Source: Flavobacteriales bacterium UBA972
Lineage (GTDB): Bacteria > Bacteroidota > Bacteroidia > Flavobacteriales > Schleiferiaceae
Direction: 5' to 3'
Length of the DNA: 37,916 nucleotides
Assembly (NCBI GenBank): GCA_002292855.1
Contig: DBBY01000048.1
Coordinates: 2,818-40,733 of the forward strand
Below, piece by piece: positions 15,262 through 23,611 of this stretch. The position numbers were made by a program, and so were the translations under genes. The stretch's first letter is position 1, and each line of letters starts with the position of its first letter. The notes under the pieces are model-generated. The model did no database searches. It was not told the origin of the DNA and saw only the letters and a list, made by a program, of their open reading frames with translations.

Positions 15262-16074
15262 CTAGGGCCGACGGGCTGCGCGAATTTCGGCGGCTAGGTC
15301 GGTGGCCGCTTTGCGGGCCGCTTGCCGCCAGTCGGAGCCCTTTGATGCATAAAGAATCGTTCGCGATGCGTTAATGAGCAGACCCAGCCCGGGGCGGTCC
15401 CTAAAGGCACCGTGGTGCATCACGTCGGCGACGCTTCCGCCCTGGGCGCCAATTCCAGGAACCAGAAAAAAGGTCTCGGGCATCCGTTCGCGAAGGGCTC
15501 CTAGGGCCTCGGGGCGGGTAGCTCCCGCAACAATCATGAGGTTCTCTGGCTTGCCCCATTCGCGGTATGCGTCCACGACGGCTTCGTACAGATGCCGCCC
15601 GTCCTCGAGCTTGAGCTGCTGCAGGTCGGCGGCCCCGGGATTGCTGGTTAAGCCCAGCCCAATGACCCACTTATTGGGCCTTAAAAAGGGTTCTACGCTG
15701 TCTCGGCCCATGTAGGGGGCAACGGTAATGGCGTCGTAGCCCATGACCTCCAGGATGCCTTCGGCGTAGCGAGCGGCCGTGTTCCCGATGTCTCCGCGTT
15801 TGGCGTCTGCTATCAAAAAGGGCTTTTGAGGCAGCGCGCGCAAATGCTCGGTAACTGCCTCCAGGGCGTCCCATCCTGGGCGTCCTAAGGCCTCAAAAAA
15901 GGCAAAGTTTGGCTTGTATGCTACGGCCACGTCTGCCGTAGCATCGATGATGCCAAGGCAGAATTCTCGAAGCCCGCCCACCCCCTCGGGGAACTGAGCA
16001 GGGTCCGGGTCGATGCCTATGCACAGACCGTGGCCCGATTGCTCTATGCGCCGGCTGAGTTCCTGGTAGTTCAT
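15262..16074 (-). CDS. pyrF: Orotidine 5'-phosphate decarboxylase (type 2)
   Basis: This enzyme makes UMP from OMP, the last step of de novo pyrimidine synthesis. The 270-residue length and the active-site stretch IADAKRGDIGNTA (D90, K92, D95) identify the longer type 2 branch. The phosphate-binding loop PGIGAQGG is present near the C-terminus. Its ATG overlaps the prfA stop by four bases (ATGA), pointing to translational coupling. Confidence 0.96.
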   Translation of the reverse strand: MNYQELSRRIEQSGHGLCIGIDPDPAQFPEGVGGLREFCLGIIDATADVAVAYKPNFAFFEALGRPGWDALEAVTEHLRALPQKPFLIADAKRGDIGNTAARYAEGILEVMGYDAITVAPYMGRDSVEPFLRPNKWVIGLGLTSNPGAADLQQLKLEDGRHLYEAVVDAYREWGKPENLMIVAGATRPEALGALRERMPETFFLVPGIGAQGGSVADVMHHGAFRDRPGLGLLINASRTILYASKGSDWRQAARKAATDLAAEIRAARRP

Positions 16075-17150
16075 TCGTCGGCTCCTTGCTTTAGTCGCTC
16101 GGCATGGTCCGCAACGCGAAGCCCCTCGATGAGGGCCTTGAGGTCGCCGTTCATGACGTCTGGCAAATTATACACCGTCAGGCCGATGCGGTGGTCGGTA
16201 ACGCGGCTTTGCGGAAAATTATAGGTGCGGATTTTTGCGCTTCGGTCGCCGGTGCTCACCAGCGTTTTGCGGTGCTCGGCCACGAGGGCATCCCGCTCGG
16301 CGCGGGCCTTATCCCAAATTCGGGCGCGCAGAACCGTGAGTGCACGGTCGTAATTCTGGTGCTGGGACCTTCCGTCTTGGCATTCCACCACGATCCCAGT
16401 CGGAAAGTGCGTCAATCGAACACCCGACTCGGTCTTGTTGACGTGCTGCCCCCCTGCCCCACTCGAGCGAAAGGTGTCTTTGCGTATGTCAACGTCGCGA
16501 ATTTGCACGTCGAGCTCGTCGGCCTCGGGCAAAACCGCTACCGTAGCGGCCGAAGTATGCACTCGGCCTTGGCTTTCAGTAGCGGGAACGCGTTGAACTC
16601 GATGCACGCCGCTCTCAAACTTTAGGGTCCCGTAGACTTGACTGCCCCGCACCTGAACACTGGCTTCCTTAATGCCACCAATCGAGCCGTCGGTCATGCT
16701 CAGCACCTCCATGGTCCAGCCTTTCTCGTCGCCGTAGCGCATGTAGGCACGCAGGAGTTCACTGGCAAACAAGCCTGCCTCGTCGCCCCCGGTTCCGGCC
16801 CGAACCTCGAGCACCGCATCGCGAGCATCCTCGGGGTCTTTGGGAATCAATAACTCCTTGATTTCGGTTTCAAGCAGCACAATACGGCTTCGCGCGGAAT
16901 CAAACTCCTCTTGAGCCATGGCGCGCATTTCGGAATCTTTCTCGGTTTCGAGCAACTCCTGCGCCTCATTGCGGTTGGCAAGGGCATCCAAATAGCGAGC
17001 GCGAGCCTGCACCAGCTCGTCGAGCTCTTTGTACTCTCGATTCAGGCGCACAAACCGGGCAGGATCAGCCGCCAATTCGGGCGTCATTAACTGATCGTGC
17101 ACGTCCTGGTGCCGCACCCAAATTGCTTGGAGTTTATCTACAAGATTCAC
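16071..17150 (-). CDS. prfA: Peptide chain release factor 1
   Basis: RF1 ends translation at UAA and UAG. In the 359-residue protein the stop-codon-reading tripeptide PAT is at residues 189-191 and the hydrolysis motif GGQ is at 233-235 (GAGGQHVN). The PAT form marks RF1 rather than RF2. The start is GTG at 17150, overlapping the purM stop by four bases. The next ATG is 21 codons inside the conserved N-terminal helix, so GTG is the better start. Confidence 0.97.
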   Translation of the reverse strand: MNLVDKLQAIWVRHQDVHDQLMTPELAADPARFVRLNREYKELDELVQARARYLDALANRNEAQELLETEKDSEMRAMAQEEFDSARSRIVLLETEIKELLIPKDPEDARDAVLEVRAGTGGDEAGLFASELLRAYMRYGDEKGWTMEVLSMTDGSIGGIKEASVQVRGSQVYGTLKFESGVHRVQRVPATESQGRVHTSAATVAVLPEADELDVQIRDVDIRKDTFRSSGAGGQHVNKTESGVRLTHFPTGIVVECQDGRSQHQNYDRALTVLRARIWDKARAERDALVAEHRKTLVSTGDRSAKIRTYNFPQSRVTDHRIGLTVYNLPDVMNGDLKALIEGLRVADHAERLKQGADE

Positions 17151-18328
17151 GATCGCCGGTAGGTATGCACTCCATCGGGAGCGTGAACTTGAACTTCGGG
17201 CTGGTCGCTGGGCTCGACCCGACCAACAATTTGCGCATCAACGCCAAAACTCTTGGATAGGGCAATAACCTCTTCTGCCGCTTCTAGGCTGTCCAGGTAA
17301 AGTTCCATTCGGTGCCCCATGTTAAACACTTCATGCATTTGACGCCATGGCGTAGCGGACTCCTTCTGAATTAGGTCAAAAAGGGTCGGAACCGCAAAAA
17401 GGTTGTCTTTGACGACCCTGGCATTGCCCAAAAAATGAAGGACCTTGGTCTGAGCGCCTCCGCTGCAGTGTACGACTCCGCGCAATCGAGACCCGAGCTC
17501 TTTAATTGCTGGAATCATTACCGGGGCGTAGGTTCTGGTGGGCGACAAGACGAGCTTACCCAGGTCTAGGGGGCTCTCTGCGATGCGGTCGGTAAGCAAT
17601 CTCGTGCCGCTGTAGACCAAGTTCAGGTCGGTTTCGGGCGCAAAGCTCTCGGGATACCGTTTGGCCAAGAGATGGCTAAAGACGTCGTGGCGCGCAGAGG
17701 TGAGTCCGTTGGAACCCATGCCGCCGTTGTACTGATGCTCGTAGTTCGCCTGACCAAAGCTGGCCAGACCCACCACGTATTGCCCAGGGGCAATATTTTC
17801 ATTGTCAATAACTTCGCTTCTGCGCATGCGAGCAACCACCGTACTGTCGACAATTACGGTACGCACGAGGTCGCCCACGTCCGCCGTCTCGCCTCCAGTG
17901 CTCTGAATGTCCATGCCGGCCTGACGCAAATCTTGAAGTACGGACTCCGTTCCCTCAATAAGTGCTTTAACCACCTCAGCGGGAATCAAATGCTTGTTTC
18001 GCCCGATGGTAGAACTGAGCAAAATAGGACCTGTGGCGCCCACGCAAAGCAAGTCGTCGGTATTCATGACCACTGCATCCTGAGCAATTCCGCGCCAAAC
18101 ACTTAGGTCTCCCGTCTCCCTCCAGTAGAGGTAGGCGAGCGAGGACTTGGTGCCTGCACCGTCGGCATGCATGACCAGGCAGTGGTCCGGCGAGCCACTT
18201 AAGGCATCAGGCACAATCTTACAAAAGGCTTTAGGGAACAATCCCTTGTCCAGCGAGGCAATCGCCTGGTGCACGTCCTCTTTACCCGAAGAAACACCTC
18301 GGTCAGCGTAGCGATTGCTCAAACTCAT
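17147..18328 (-). CDS. purM: Phosphoribosylformylglycinamidine cyclo-ligase
   Basis: PurM is the AIR synthetase that closes the imidazole ring in purine synthesis. The protein has 393 residues, longer than the roughly 345 of E. coli PurM, in line with the longer Bacteroidota form. It starts MSLSNRYADRGVSSGKEDV. The conserved HADGAGTKSSLAYL, the NTDDLLCVGATGP motif and the VHCSGGAQTKVL stretch (Asn/Gly replaced variants of the enterobacterial GGG loop) are visible. The frame is open 16 codons upstream through the previous terminator, but the ATG at 18328 begins the conserved part. It heads the purM-prfA-pyrF block. Confidence 0.93.
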   Translation of the reverse strand: MSLSNRYADRGVSSGKEDVHQAIASLDKGLFPKAFCKIVPDALSGSPDHCLVMHADGAGTKSSLAYLYWRETGDLSVWRGIAQDAVVMNTDDLLCVGATGPILLSSTIGRNKHLIPAEVVKALIEGTESVLQDLRQAGMDIQSTGGETADVGDLVRTVIVDSTVVARMRRSEVIDNENIAPGQYVVGLASFGQANYEHQYNGGMGSNGLTSARHDVFSHLLAKRYPESFAPETDLNLVYSGTRLLTDRIAESPLDLGKLVLSPTRTYAPVMIPAIKELGSRLRGVVHCSGGAQTKVLHFLGNARVVKDNLFAVPTLFDLIQKESATPWRQMHEVFNMGHRMELYLDSLEAAEEVIALSKSFGVDAQIVGRVEPSDQPEVQVHAPDGVHTYRRS

Positions 18329-18333
18329 GGTTG

Positions 18334-18341
18334 CAAAAATA
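18334..18341 (-). promoter_or_regulatory. Possible -7 box of purM inside a terminator U-run
   Basis: The minus strand reads TATTTTTG, matching TAnnTTTG, five bases before the purM ATG. It lies in the U-run of the terminator of the preceding gene. A TTG stands 15 bases upstream, slightly closer than the usual spacing. If real, the purM mRNA would be leaderless. Confidence 0.4.
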
Positions 18342-18372
18342 AAACATCCCTTCGACCAAAGCCGAGGGGATG
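18335..18372 (-). terminator. Rho-independent terminator after the OmpA-family gene
   Basis: On the minus strand 18372-18363 pairs with 18354-18345 (CATCCC-type ten-pair stem, one G.U) around an eight-base loop. It is followed by TTTTATTTTT (18344-18335). It begins 16 bases after the stop of the OmpA-family gene. Confidence 0.8.
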
Positions 18373-18388
18373 CCAAAGGTTATCAACG

Positions 18389-20923
18389 CTACTTCGTGCG
18401 GACGTAGGTTCCAACCGGGGGCTCGACCTTACTCCACTCGGGATTGAGCTCCTTGAGCTCCTTCTCCTTCATTTTTAGCGCACTAGCCATCGACTTCCAG
18501 GTTTCGCCCAAGGCAACCTGACGGTGGCTTGCATCAAACTCCGTGTAGTCTCCCTTGGCAGTCGTTTTAAGCACCATGCCCGGCACGAGGCTGACCCCGC
18601 GCAAACCACCGTTAATGCGGCGAAGATCCGTAATGGTAATTGCTGCAGCACGGCAAACCGTTGCAAACGTTTCTTTCTCACCAACCGTGTAGAACTCGCC
18701 CTTAATCAACTTAGCGACCTCCTCTTTGGCGGCTTCTGCCTTCTGTTCCGCTAATTCTTCAGCATCCACCGGGGGCGCGAAGTCGTCGCGAATAACCTTG
18801 AAGTCGGTGCGTCGGTTTAATTCGTTGGCAAGCTCCTGCTGCTGGGGCTGCATCTTCGTGATGTTGGACTCCGAGAAAACGGTACCCGCTGGGAATACGG
18901 AACTGCCTTTAACCTTGCCGGTTGCAGGCATCTCAAAGGGCTGCGATTCTCCCATGCCCACAGAAACCACGCGGCCTGGGTCGATTCCCTTGCTGATTAA
19001 GTACTTCACGCAGGTGTCGGCGCGCCGTTGAGAGAGAAGGACGTTTTTGTCTTCTGCGTCGCGGTAGTCGGTGTGCGAGCGCAGCTCAATTACAATGGTC
19101 GGATTTCGCACCAGGGTGGTGTATACCGTGTCAAGGGCAGAGCGGGATTCATCGTTTAGATCCCACTTAGCCAGGGCAAAAAACAGGTTAGGCAGTACCA
19201 CGGGGTATTCAATCGGAGCCATGGTGGCGGCCACTTCCATGGTGTGCCGAAAGGCGTTCTCGCTCTCGCTAAAGACAAACTTATCAAGTCCTAGGTTGAG
19301 GGTATTGGAACCGGCTCCACTGTTGAGGAATTTTTTCTTTTCAAAGGAGTATTCATAGGTTACTTCGGCCGCGAGTTTGGGGTCAGACAACTCAAACTTG
19401 CCCAATTTGTCGGTTATAACGGTTGCAGAGAAGCCGTCGCTTCCTGAAATTTTGACTGTAGCATTCGCCAAGGGCGATTGATCCTTGATGCTTTTAAGGG
19501 TTCCGCGCAAACCGTACCTCAAAGGAACTTCAAAGAGGCTCCAAATGTCGTCGCCGCCAGTGCCTCCGGCGCGATTGGATACAAAGTAGCCGTCGCGGAG
19601 TCCGCCCGGACGAAGAATTAAATTGAAGTCGTCTCCTGAACTATTGATTGGAGCCTTTAGGTTTTCAGGCTCGCCAGTCGGCAGACCGTCCACCCCTACC
19701 GGAACCCTAAAGAGATCAAAACCGCCCATTCCCGGGAGGCCGTCTGAGGCAAAGTAAAGAAAGCCGTCGTCGTGAATGAAGGGAAAGAGCTCGTCTCCCT
19801 TGGAATTCACCATGGCGCCCAAATTCAATGGGTTGGCCCAGGTGCGGCGGCGCTTGTCGTAGGAGGCTACCCAGAGGTCCTTGCCCCCGATGCTGCCTTC
19901 TAGGTCTCCGGCAAAATAAAGCAGCGTCTCGTCTGCATTGACCGAAGGATGGCCCACCGACCGCGAGGAATCAGCGGTCAATACCACCGGCGTTGCATCT
20001 TGCCAGGTTTGCCCGGCGCGGCGTGTGACATAGATGGCGCAGCCCAATTGAGCGCGCTTCACGTCCATGCACCGGGTAAAGTAAAGGTTGCGGCGCTTGC
20101 CATCGAAGGAAGGCGATCCCTCTTGATCGATGGTATTAATTACCTCCGGAAGGAGTTCTGCCGGCGCAAACTTCTGGACTTTAGCGGCAGTGGGGTCTGG
20201 CTTGCCTGAATTACCCTTGGGCGATTTTTTACCTCCACGAGCCGTCCCGTCGGAATTGAGTCGCTTGCTGCTGTAGATGTCAGCAAACTGCTCGTTATTC
20301 CAGCCGTCCTTTTTTTTGCCAATACCCCCTTCGCGAGTCGAGGTAAAGAGAAGTTCTTCGTATTCCCCTTGGCGGCCGTCGAATGCAAGGCCGTACTCCT
20401 GCGATTTGGTGTTCAAGTCGGTGATGGGTCCGACCTGAAAACGCGTCACAGCCGAGTTCCACGCAATGGCAGCCTTGGAACTCAAAATTCCCTGCTGGGC
20501 TCGCGGATCGCTCGGATGAACCTTGGCCATGTCTTCATAGGCAATCAGTGCGCCGTCGTAGTCCCCTTGGTACTTCAGCATTTCTGCAACGCCCAGATAG
20601 GCCTCGGGCTGCGTGAATCCCGACTTTATGGCACGACGAAACTGGGCTTCGGCAGCCTTGTACTGGGCGGTGTAGCGGTAGCTCTCGCCGAGGCGGTAGC
20701 TAATCTCTGCCTTGTCAGATCGGGACTTTACCTTGCTGTAAGCCTTGCGGTAGAGCAGAATGGCTTTGGTGTATTCCTTGCCTTGGTAGTATTCGTCACC
20801 CTGACGGGCAATCTTGGGCCGCTTGGGAGCATCTTCCTCCTTGGACTTCTGTGCCCATACCGAGGTGGTCGAAAGCCCAAAAGTTAAGCAAAGGCAGAGG
20901 GCAAACGTAAGTCGTGTATTCAT
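18389..20923 (-). CDS. Modular OmpA-family envelope protein (TPR, PD40 propeller, CRD, OmpA, LysM-like)
   Basis: The 844-residue protein starts with a clear signal peptide (about residues 1-24, cut after VWA). The visible parts in order are as follows. TPR-like helices span about 35-155. A PD40/WD40-type beta-propeller spans about 165-465, with repeats such as LLYFAGD, FLYFASDGLPGMGGFDLF and GYFVSNRAGGTGGDD. A carboxypeptidase-regulatory-like fold spans about 470-545. An OmpA-C peptidoglycan-binding domain starts at about 580 (ELRSHTD, LSQRRAD, GMGESQP, ELNRRTDF) with an internal insert. Two LysM-like segments lie at about 765-812 and 817-843. The order TPR-PD40-CRD-OmpA is that of PorE, a periplasmic part of the T9SS. 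The LysM-like tail is extra. I do not claim it is PorE, because paralogues with this layout are common. Confidence 0.85.
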   Translation of the reverse strand: MNTRLTFALCLCLTFGLSTTSVWAQKSKEEDAPKRPKIARQGDEYYQGKEYTKAILLYRKAYSKVKSRSDKAEISYRLGESYRYTAQYKAAEAQFRRAIKSGFTQPEAYLGVAEMLKYQGDYDGALIAYEDMAKVHPSDPRAQQGILSSKAAIAWNSAVTRFQVGPITDLNTKSQEYGLAFDGRQGEYEELLFTSTREGGIGKKKDGWNNEQFADIYSSKRLNSDGTARGGKKSPKGNSGKPDPTAAKVQKFAPAELLPEVINTIDQEGSPSFDGKRRNLYFTRCMDVKRAQLGCAIYVTRRAGQTWQDATPVVLTADSSRSVGHPSVNADETLLYFAGDLEGSIGGKDLWVASYDKRRRTWANPLNLGAMVNSKGDELFPFIHDDGFLYFASDGLPGMGGFDLFRVPVGVDGLPTGEPENLKAPINSSGDDFNLILRPGGLRDGYFVSNRAGGTGGDDIWSLFEVPLRYGLRGTLKSIKDQSPLANATVKISGSDGFSATVITDKLGKFELSDPKLAAEVTYEYSFEKKKFLNSGAGSNTLNLGLDKFVFSESENAFRHTMEVAATMAPIEYPVVLPNLFFALAKWDLNDESRSALDTVYTTLVRNPTIVIELRSHTDYRDAEDKNVLLSQRRADTCVKYLISKGIDPGRVVSVGMGESQPFEMPATGKVKGSSVFPAGTVFSESNITKMQPQQQELANELNRRTDFKVIRDDFAPPVDAEELAEQKAEAAKEEVAKLIKGEFYTVGEKETFATVCRAAAITITDLRRINGGLRGVSLVPGMVLKTTAKGDYTEFDASHRQVALGETWKSMASALKMKEKELKELNPEWSKVEPPVGTYVRTK

Positions 20924-20984
20924 GGTAAATTGGGCATATCAAGCGCTGAGAACACGAAAATAACGAATCACAAGGGATAAAACG

Positions 20985-21017
20985 AAAAAAGCCCTTTGAA
21001 CTGTTGCTCAAAGGACT
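20985..21017 (-). terminator. Rho-independent terminator after glnA
   Basis: On the minus strand AGTCCTTTGA (21017-21008) pairs with TCAAAGGGCT (20999-20990), ten pairs with one T.G, around an eight-base loop. It is followed by six T (20990-20985). It starts 21 bases after the glutamine synthetase stop. Confidence 0.85.
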
Positions 21018-21038
21018 AAAATAGTTGCAGCAAACGCA

Positions 21039-23228
21039 CTAACGGATGTAAAGCAGCTCGCGGAATTTGGGCAAGGGCCAGGTTTCGTTGTCTACAATAA
21101 GCTCCATTTTATCGACCTCATAGCGAATGGAGGTCAAATAAGGCTTGACGTTGTCGCAGTAGGCCAAAGCACGTTCCCTAGCCGACTCGATTTTGTTGGC
21201 TTGTTTGCGGGCTTCGGTCATCGCGGCAACATGGCGAAGGGCCAATTCGATGCGCTCACTGAGCTCCTCGATTAGGGCCATCTGCTCTTTGCACGTTTTT
21301 TTGAAGGTGGCCTCAGAGAGCAAAGACTTAAGGCGCAGAAGATTCTCACTCATGACACTCTGGTACTTAATCGCCGCGGGAATAATATGGTTGTTGACCA
21401 AATCGCCCAGGGTACGGCTCTCAATCTGCAGATGCTTGAAGTACTCTTCCTGCAAAATCTCGTAGCGCGCGTGCAGCTCAACCTTACTCAAAACTCCATG
21501 GCGATTGAAGAGCTCTTCGGCATCTTTGGTAACCAAGTAATCCAGTGCCCTTGGGGTGTCTGGGGTGTTGTTCAGTCCGCGTTTTGCCGCTTCATCCCTC
21601 CAAGAGTCGCTGTAGCCGTCGCCTTCAAAGCGGATCTTTTTAGAAGCCTTGATGTAGTCCTTCAGCACGCTAAAGATGGCATCGTCCTTCTTAAGGCCTC
21701 CCGCAATCTGGGCGTCAACGTCGATTTTGAACTGCCGAAGCTGGTCAGACACCATGAGGTTAAGCGTGGTCATGGCATGCGAGCAGTTTGCCAAGGAGCC
21801 CACGGCGCGAAGCTCAAACTTATTGCCCGTGAAGGCAAAGGGCGAGGTTCGGTTGCGGTCGGTGTTGTCGAGGAGAATCTCGGGGATTTTACCCACCACA
21901 TTGAGCTTAAGGTCCGTTTTTTTCTCCGGAGACAGCTTGCCGCCGTCGAGTTTCTCGAGTTCGTCCAGCACCTCGGTCAGCTGGCTGCCAATAAATACCG
22001 AAATAATTGCCGGTGGGGCCTCGTTGGCTCCCAGACGGTGGTCGTTGCTGGCCGAGGCTATGGCGGCTCGAATCAGGTCTGCCCTATCGTGCATGGCCTT
22101 TATGGTCGATACAAAAAAGCTCAAAAAGAGCAGGTTTCGCTTGGGCGTTGCCCCAGGAGCCAAAAGATTGATGCCGGTGTCGGTCGCCAGCGACCAGTTG
22201 TTGTGCTTTCCGGAGCCGTTGACCCCTGCAAAAGGCTTCTCGTGCAGCAGTACCCTAAAGTTGTGGCGGGCGGCAACCTTGGCGAGCAAATCCATAAATA
22301 GCGAGTTGTGGTCCACCGCGACGTTGGCCTCCTCAAAAATGGGGGCAAATTCAAACTGGCCTGGAGCCACCTCATTGTGGCGGGTTTTTACCGGAATTCC
22401 CAGCAAATGGCTCTCGTACTCAATCTCCCTCATGAACTGAATCACGCGCTCCGGGATGCTGCCAAAGTAGTGATCCTCCATCTGCTGGCCCTTGGCAGGC
22501 GAATGCCCAACCAGCGTCCGGCCCGTCATTACCAAATCCGGACGAGCGTGAAAAAGGGCGTCGTCGATCAAAAAGTACTCCTGCTCCCAGCCCAAGGTTG
22601 CATGAACCTTGGTTATGTTCTTATCAAAGTACTGGCACACCGCCGTAGCCGCTTGGTCAATGGATTGAAGCGAACGCAGCAAGGGCGTCTTGTTGTCTAA
22701 TGCCTCGCCCGTATAGGCCACAAATACCGAGGGAATGCAGAGGGTGTCGGCCAAAACAAAGGCAGGCGAAGTCGGATCCCAGGCCGTGTATCCCCGGGCT
22801 TCAAACGTATTGCGAATTCCTCCGTTTGGGAAGCTTGAGGCATCAGGCTCAGCCTGGACCAGCATTCCCCCATTGAACTTCTCGATGGCGTACCCGTCCT
22901 CGGTAGGCTCAAAAAAGGCGTCGTGCTTCTCTGCCGTTGCACCAGTCAGGGGCTGAAACCAGTGGGTGTAGTGCGAAGCGCCCTTGGAGATGGACCACGC
23001 CTTCATGGCCGTCGCCACCTGGTCTGCGGTCGCGCGGTCAATCTTATCGCCGCGGTTCATAGCCTTCATTACAGACTCAAAGGCCTCCTTGGGCATGAAT
23101 TCCCGCATGACTTTTTTGTCAAAGACATTGGAACCAAAGTACTCTGAGGCCCTCACGAAAGGCTTAGTAAAAACGGCAGGTTTGTGGGAGAGTGCGGACT
23201 CTAAACCCAAGAAGCGAGAAGTAGGCAT
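21039..23228 (-). CDS. glnA: Glutamine synthetase type III
   Basis: The enzyme joins ammonia to glutamate. At 729 residues it is far longer than the roughly 470 of GSI and fits the GSIII (GlnN) class usual in Bacteroidetes and cyanobacteria. Class features visible include the long N-terminal beta-region, LGWEQEYFLID for metal ligands (around residue 214), HNEVAPGQFEFAP, and GVNGSGKHNNWSL for substrate and metal binding. GSIII lacks the adenylylation loop of GSI-beta, so control by adenylylation is not expected. The gene stands alone between a terminator and an AT-rich spacer that holds a possible -7 box. Confidence 0.96.
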   Translation of the reverse strand: MPTSRFLGLESALSHKPAVFTKPFVRASEYFGSNVFDKKVMREFMPKEAFESVMKAMNRGDKIDRATADQVATAMKAWSISKGASHYTHWFQPLTGATAEKHDAFFEPTEDGYAIEKFNGGMLVQAEPDASSFPNGGIRNTFEARGYTAWDPTSPAFVLADTLCIPSVFVAYTGEALDNKTPLLRSLQSIDQAATAVCQYFDKNITKVHATLGWEQEYFLIDDALFHARPDLVMTGRTLVGHSPAKGQQMEDHYFGSIPERVIQFMREIEYESHLLGIPVKTRHNEVAPGQFEFAPIFEEANVAVDHNSLFMDLLAKVAARHNFRVLLHEKPFAGVNGSGKHNNWSLATDTGINLLAPGATPKRNLLFLSFFVSTIKAMHDRADLIRAAIASASNDHRLGANEAPPAIISVFIGSQLTEVLDELEKLDGGKLSPEKKTDLKLNVVGKIPEILLDNTDRNRTSPFAFTGNKFELRAVGSLANCSHAMTTLNLMVSDQLRQFKIDVDAQIAGGLKKDDAIFSVLKDYIKASKKIRFEGDGYSDSWRDEAAKRGLNNTPDTPRALDYLVTKDAEELFNRHGVLSKVELHARYEILQEEYFKHLQIESRTLGDLVNNHIIPAAIKYQSVMSENLLRLKSLLSEATFKKTCKEQMALIEELSERIELALRHVAAMTEARKQANKIESARERALAYCDNVKPYLTSIRYEVDKMELIVDNETWPLPKFRELLYIR

Positions 23229-23261
23229 AACGAAGAGTGGATCAAACGATGATTAGAGCCA

Positions 23262-23269
23262 CAAAATTA
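23262..23269 (-). promoter_or_regulatory. Possible -7 box of glnA
   Basis: The minus strand reads TAATTTTG, matching TAnnTTTG, 33 bases before the glnA ATG. The AT-rich region upstream (23270-23320) has no TTG at the right distance. That region also has a CCCTAA/TTAGGG hairpin (23320-23334) without an adjoining U-run. Confidence 0.4.
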
Positions 23270-23350
23270 TTCAAAAAGCCCCCTTATTAAAAAGTTTTTT
23301 ATAAAATTTTTCAACAAGGCCCTAAAAATTAGGGGTCGCGCAGCAAAAAA

Positions 23351-23599
23351 CTACTTTTTTCTAGGGACTACCCCCTCTATATCTGACTTAATATCTTCGA
23401 CAGCGTCTTTTAAATCTTTGATTGCCGTGGGTTCTTCAGACAGCATTTGCTGGGTAAGGTCCGCCTGGGCGTTCTTCACCGTGCGGATTCCCTTTGCTAA
23501 AGAGCGCACGAAGCCTGGCAATCGGTCGGGGCCAAAAAGCATCAGCACCGCAAAAAGCAGCATTACTACTTCTCCGGTGCTGATGAACAGAATGGTCAT
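23351..23599 (-). CDS. tatA: Twin-arginine translocase subunit TatA/TatB family
   Basis: The 82-residue protein has an N-terminal membrane helix (about residues 4-21) ending in the family hinge FGPDRLPG, then an amphipathic helix (VRSLAKGIRTVKNA) and a charged tail. This is the TatA/TatB/TatE layout. FGPDRLP with an acidic residue and proline is often seen in Bacteroidota TatA and in TatB, so the exact subtype is open. It begins 12 bases behind secDF and is likely cotranscribed. That puts pieces of both inner-membrane export routes in one unit. No tatC is in the window. Confidence 0.9.
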   Translation of the reverse strand: MTILFISTGEVVMLLFAVLMLFGPDRLPGFVRSLAKGIRTVKNAQADLTQQMLSEEPTAIKDLKDAVEDIKSDIEGVVPRKK

Positions 23600-23611
23600 T
23601 TCTAACGTACG

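Noticed and set aside
21387..22440. Long plus-strand open frames opposite glnA
   Set aside because: Glutamine synthetase III fills the other strand; the frames have no recognisable domain.
23320..23334. CCCTAA/TTAGGG hairpin as a terminator of the secDF-tatA unit
   Set aside because: The stem has only six pairs and the U-rich part comes about ten bases later, so it is not a convincing intrinsic terminator.
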